Source: CAZUMW01 sp964621615 (GTDB lineage: Bacteria > Desulfobacterota > WTBG01 > CAIYCZ01 > CAIRTM01). From it: a stretch of 64,000 bases of DNA. Location: positions 22,204 to 86,203 of the forward strand of contig CAZUMW010000016.1 in NCBI GenBank assembly GCA_964621615.1. The letters are read 5' to 3'. Positions 61,371 through 64,000 of this stretch are shown in pieces (position 1 is the first letter of the stretch; each line of letters begins with the position of its first letter). The notes under the pieces were generated by a model. The model was not told the origin of the DNA and made no database searches. It was given only the letters and a program-made list of their open reading frames with translations. Made by a program: the position numbers and the translations under genes.

Positions 61371-64000
61371 TTAACCTCCATATCGCTCTTTAAATACTTC
61401 ATAAGCCCGTGCATAATCAGCTTCGCGATCAACTTTAGTAAATGGCGGATAGAATGTTTTTGTAACCTTCTTAAGTCCATTGTCTATCTGCCATGAAACA
61501 GTTAAAGGACTTTCCCCATCCCAATCTAAGCGAGCATCACGAACCGCACGCGCACCTGCATCACGTCTTGCCGTATTGGGAATATGCCTACCTTTTTCAT
61601 CATATTCATCAATTAGTTCATAACTATTCAAAACTGGAAATTGTACCTGATAAATATTTATAAGATCATCCAAATTAAGATCTAGGGATAATGAGACAAG
61701 AACATCTATTTCGATCAAAGCTTGTCTTCTTGCATATTGGGTTCGTATTGGGGTTTTCCAATACCATTTTTCTGAGGACAAGTTATCCCAAGTAAATTCG
61801 AATTCGTTCTCTAATTTTTCACAAGCACATGTCCAGCCATCACCATTAATGGTTTTTGAAGAATGGTTTTCCCACAAATGTGTATAGTCTCTTGTAAGAC
61901 AATTCAATCTGAGTATTCGATTTGTTATCGCTTCACAGTATTTTCCATGCAATAAGGGTAGTTTGCTAACGATATCATATCGGAAGTCCTCCTTGCCTGT
62001 AATTCTGGCATAAAAGTCAAAAACTATAGACGATGAAGAACCGGTATATATCAATAATTTATTTATATCTAAAAACGTAATTGAGAAACAAGAATTGATA
62101 TGTGTTGGCCCAGGAGGTATTATACAAGGCATGATTGTTCTTTCCGCACTTGCCTGGCCACGTCTTCTATGGATATGCCGATAATTCCCGGTAATAGGCA
62201 AATTTCTATTATCTGGCCATGCAGGAATAGCTTCTTGATAATTGTTTGACTTATTACTCTTTACAGGAACATATGAAGAGCTTGGAATGAAATTTTCGCT
62301 TAACTCTGTTAAATCAATTTCATCAAAAGCCCTGTGAGTTTTGCATACTGATTTAGGAACTTGATAATATGGACAACCCACATAAATATGTGGTCCTAAT
62401 ATAATTAAATCTGAATTATTATGAGGAGTATAGCAAGGGGAATCTTGTCTAGAAATAATTCCATTTTTTTGAGCATTGCTTTCATGAAACATCTCAGTAA
62501 AAAAACACTCGTTCGCTATATCATTCAAATGCTTCGGATATTGCGACATTTTTTTCACAACATTTAATATTTGCTGACTGTGAATTCGTGGTAGGCGTAT
62601 TTCATAGATATTTGTCGTCTTGTTTTCAAAAAGTTCCCTAAAGACGTTTAGTTCTGCTTCTGTAATATATAATATACGTTGATGGTGACCTTGCAGACAC
62701 CATTTTCCCTTCTCATCAGTTTCGTTAGGAACAATAGGATTATCCCAAGTATGACTAACACTTAGATTTATTGTTTTTGGATGAAATAAATTAGAAATAC
62801 TTATAAAGTCAATTTTTCCCTTAACGCTGCCACTAACATTAATACTATACGTTCTTGTATTTCCGATATCCCTAAACAGTTTTAATTCATTTCTAAATTG
62901 ATAATGTCCTATCAATCTAAAATAATAATCGTGTCTTAATCCTCCCCCGTTTGGGTCATCATAAATACCTTCAGGATGCAACAAAGCAACTATAGCATTG
63001 TTATTAATTAAATTATGCGATCGGCATATAAAATTCTTATAAATATTTGTTTGTATTCCAAGCAGCTCATAATAATATCTCTTAGAATTCAAAAATGTGA
63101 CCGAACCAAAACCGAAGTGTAAATTTTTGACATAAAATAGTTTATTGCTATTCCCTATTAAAATATCACTTTTATTATTACCTATCTCTGTACTACTAAG
63201 TTCACAAACTCCGAGATATGGCTCTAGTTCTGAAAGAATGATAGATTCATTCCAGGTTGCCTTTACCCATGGAGGGTTACCAACTATCAGATCAAAACCT
63301 TCCTTAACACAGGAAGGGCCAACAACTTCAGTAAATACAAGTTCCCAGTGGTTGAAAGGCTGGTCATCAACGACTATTACTGTTGTTTCATACCAAGGTA
63401 CTGCGTTAGCTAGTATACCAGTATCAGGCACATCATTCTCTGCTGCTTTAAGCAGCATATCAACCTCAAATCCAAGTCGCGCAGAAATTAGTGGGCGGTA
63501 TTCAACCGGCGGAACTTTATGCCCTAAAAGAAGTGCAGCAGATGAAAGCCATGCTTCGCGAGAGGGAAGATTATCTGCCGAATCTGGTGGCCAGAACCAC
63601 AACGCACACCAGGCATCCATAATGAGCTTCAACCGCTGAAAACTACCGTTTTTTGACTCAAGCTCTGCTTTTATTCGTTCCTGTTCTTCAAGGGAAGGTC
63701 CTCGCTTGAGGGCTTCTTTGCTGTTAGCTGGAGTTGGCCAGACGGTTGCTGTGCAGGCGGCTTTATCGAGCGCTTCCGCTCTTTTTTTTGAATAAATCTG
63801 CCAGTGCTCATCAATATGATCACAAAGGGTAAGGGCCTCTTTTACTTCTTCTGGTGACCATTTTGTTTTTACCTGCTTGTTTATCCATTTTTTAACCCGT
63901 TCACACTGCTCGGGGTAAAAGCTTTTCATAAGGCGGTCGGTGTGGGTGCCTAATCTCACGAATTTGACCGGCAAATCCCATTTTATTTGACCGGCAATTT
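61371..64000 (-). CDS. N6-adenine DNA methylase (Eco57I/BREX-like), 5' end outside window
   Basis: The frame is open to the right edge, so only the C-terminal ~875 residues are seen. The motif IV FDLIVGNPPWVKATW fits N6-adenine methylases of the Eco57I/PglX class; the AdoMet motif I is not in the visible part and should lie upstream. Distal residues hold a likely target-recognition region (HIHRRRGQASAERTIMPC, FDFYARITGKEDFRYDIVSKLPLLHG). Composition is clearly AT-rich (the stretch 61.9-63.2 kb most of all). It starts the visible operon and is followed 8 bases later by the giant helicase. A TTG at 63974 is listed as start in simple ORF calls but nothing supports it. Confidence 0.82.
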   Translation of the reverse strand, partial: IAGQIKWDLPVKFVRLGTHTDRLMKSFYPEQCERVKKWINKQVKTKWSPEEVKEALTLCDHIDEHWQIYSKKRAEALDKAACTATVWPTPANSKEALKRGPSLEEQERIKAELESKNGSFQRLKLIMDAWCALWFWPPDSADNLPSREAWLSSAALLLGHKVPPVEYRPLISARLGFEVDMLLKAAENDVPDTGILANAVPWYETTVIVVDDQPFNHWELVFTEVVGPSCVKEGFDLIVGNPPWVKATWNESIILSELEPYLGVCELSSTEIGNNKSDILIGNSNKLFYVKNLHFGFGSVTFLNSKRYYYELLGIQTNIYKNFICRSHNLINNNAIVALLHPEGIYDDPNGGGLRHDYYFRLIGHYQFRNELKLFRDIGNTRTYSINVSGSVKGKIDFISISNLFHPKTINLSVSHTWDNPIVPNETDEKGKWCLQGHHQRILYITEAELNVFRELFENKTTNIYEIRLPRIHSQQILNVVKKMSQYPKHLNDIANECFFTEMFHESNAQKNGIISRQDSPCYTPHNNSDLIILGPHIYVGCPYYQVPKSVCKTHRAFDEIDLTELSENFIPSSSYVPVKSNKSNNYQEAIPAWPDNRNLPITGNYRHIHRRRGQASAERTIMPCIIPPGPTHINSCFSITFLDINKLLIYTGSSSSIVFDFYARITGKEDFRYDIVSKLPLLHGKYCEAITNRILRLNCLTRDYTHLWENHSSKTINGDGWTCACEKLENEFEFTWDNLSSEKWYWKTPIRTQYARRQALIEIDVLVSLSLDLNLDDLINIYQVQFPVLNSYELIDEYDEKGRHIPNTARRDAGARAVRDARLDWDGESPLTVSWQIDNGLKKVTKTFYPPFTKVDREADYARAYEVFKERYGG

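Noticed and set aside
1..64000. CRISPR arrays, tRNA or rRNA genes
   Set aside because: I looked for regularly spaced repeats and cloverleaf or rRNA signatures in all gaps and found none.

Overview
The window looks like a chromosomal segment of a Gram-negative, probably anaerobic or microaerophilic bacterium. Evidence: several lipoprotein, Sec and Tat signal peptides, a MacAB-type tripartite exporter, an entericidin-like lipoprotein, a periplasmic-type aryl sulfotransferase, a 4Fe-4S protein and a ferritin. Most of it is GC-rich; the last ~12 kb (from about 51.54 kb) is visibly more AT-rich. I cannot assign a species. The phosphofructokinase residue pattern, the CFI-box and BACON domains, a DUF6125-like protein and a bacterial serpin fit deep-branching environmental lineages (Spirochaetota, Desulfobacterota, Fibrobacterota or similar).

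Layout. 0-5.9 kb: the 3' end of a GH9-like glycosidase, an arylsulfotransferase-family protein, a polytopic membrane protein, then on the other strand a secreted BACON/CFI-box protein and a GT4 glycosyltransferase. 6-10.4 kb: a B12-binding radical SAM enzyme, a secreted repeat (beta-propeller-like) protein and a 4Fe-4S protein. 10.4-14.9 kb: a catabolic operon, beta-phosphoglucomutase > GH65 disaccharide phosphorylase > 6-phosphofructokinase. 15.2-17.3 kb: a DUF6125-like protein and a secreted alpha/beta hydrolase, separated by a small mobile element with a target-site duplication. 17.4-20.5 kb: a MacA-MacB-type exporter split into three overlapping genes. 20.8-23.3 kb: a redox/iron/envelope cluster (Tat aldo/keto reductase, entericidin-like lipoprotein, ferritin, SDR). 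23.7-31 kb: CocE-type hydrolase, cupin, NRDE protein, Nudix, SDR, small-multidrug-export protein and a lipoprotein serpin. 31-35.8 kb: phosphotriesterase-family enzyme, polytopic membrane protein, secreted S41 peptidase and an IPP-isomerase-like Nudix protein. 35.8-40.1 kb: a complete sugar ABC importer (binding protein, two permeases, ATPase) with a strong promoter whose spacer is a perfect palindrome. 40.2-44.5 kb: a giant MEDS-PAS-GAF hybrid histidine kinase preceded by a near-consensus Fur box. 44.7-46.2 kb: a GT39-like membrane protein.

46.2-51.5 kb is a repeat-bracketed module: two 178-bp direct repeats with complementary ends flank a MIT-like element, a VIT-VWA protein, its MerR-type regulator (19-bp promoter spacer, apparently leaderless) and a PcfJ-like protein.

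51.5-64 kb is an AT-richer putative defence operon, all on the minus strand: N6-adenine methylase (5' end outside the window) > 2180-aa DEAD/DEAH helicase with zinc/DUF1998-like region and a nuclease-like tail > UvrD-like helicase carrying a RelE/ParE-fold N-terminus > ArdC/M78 metallopeptidase > P-loop NTPase cut off by one of the 178-bp repeats. The parts resemble DISARM, Druantia and helicase-methylase-ATPase systems, but the exact combination is one I cannot name with confidence; it is the best candidate for an undescribed or variant system here.
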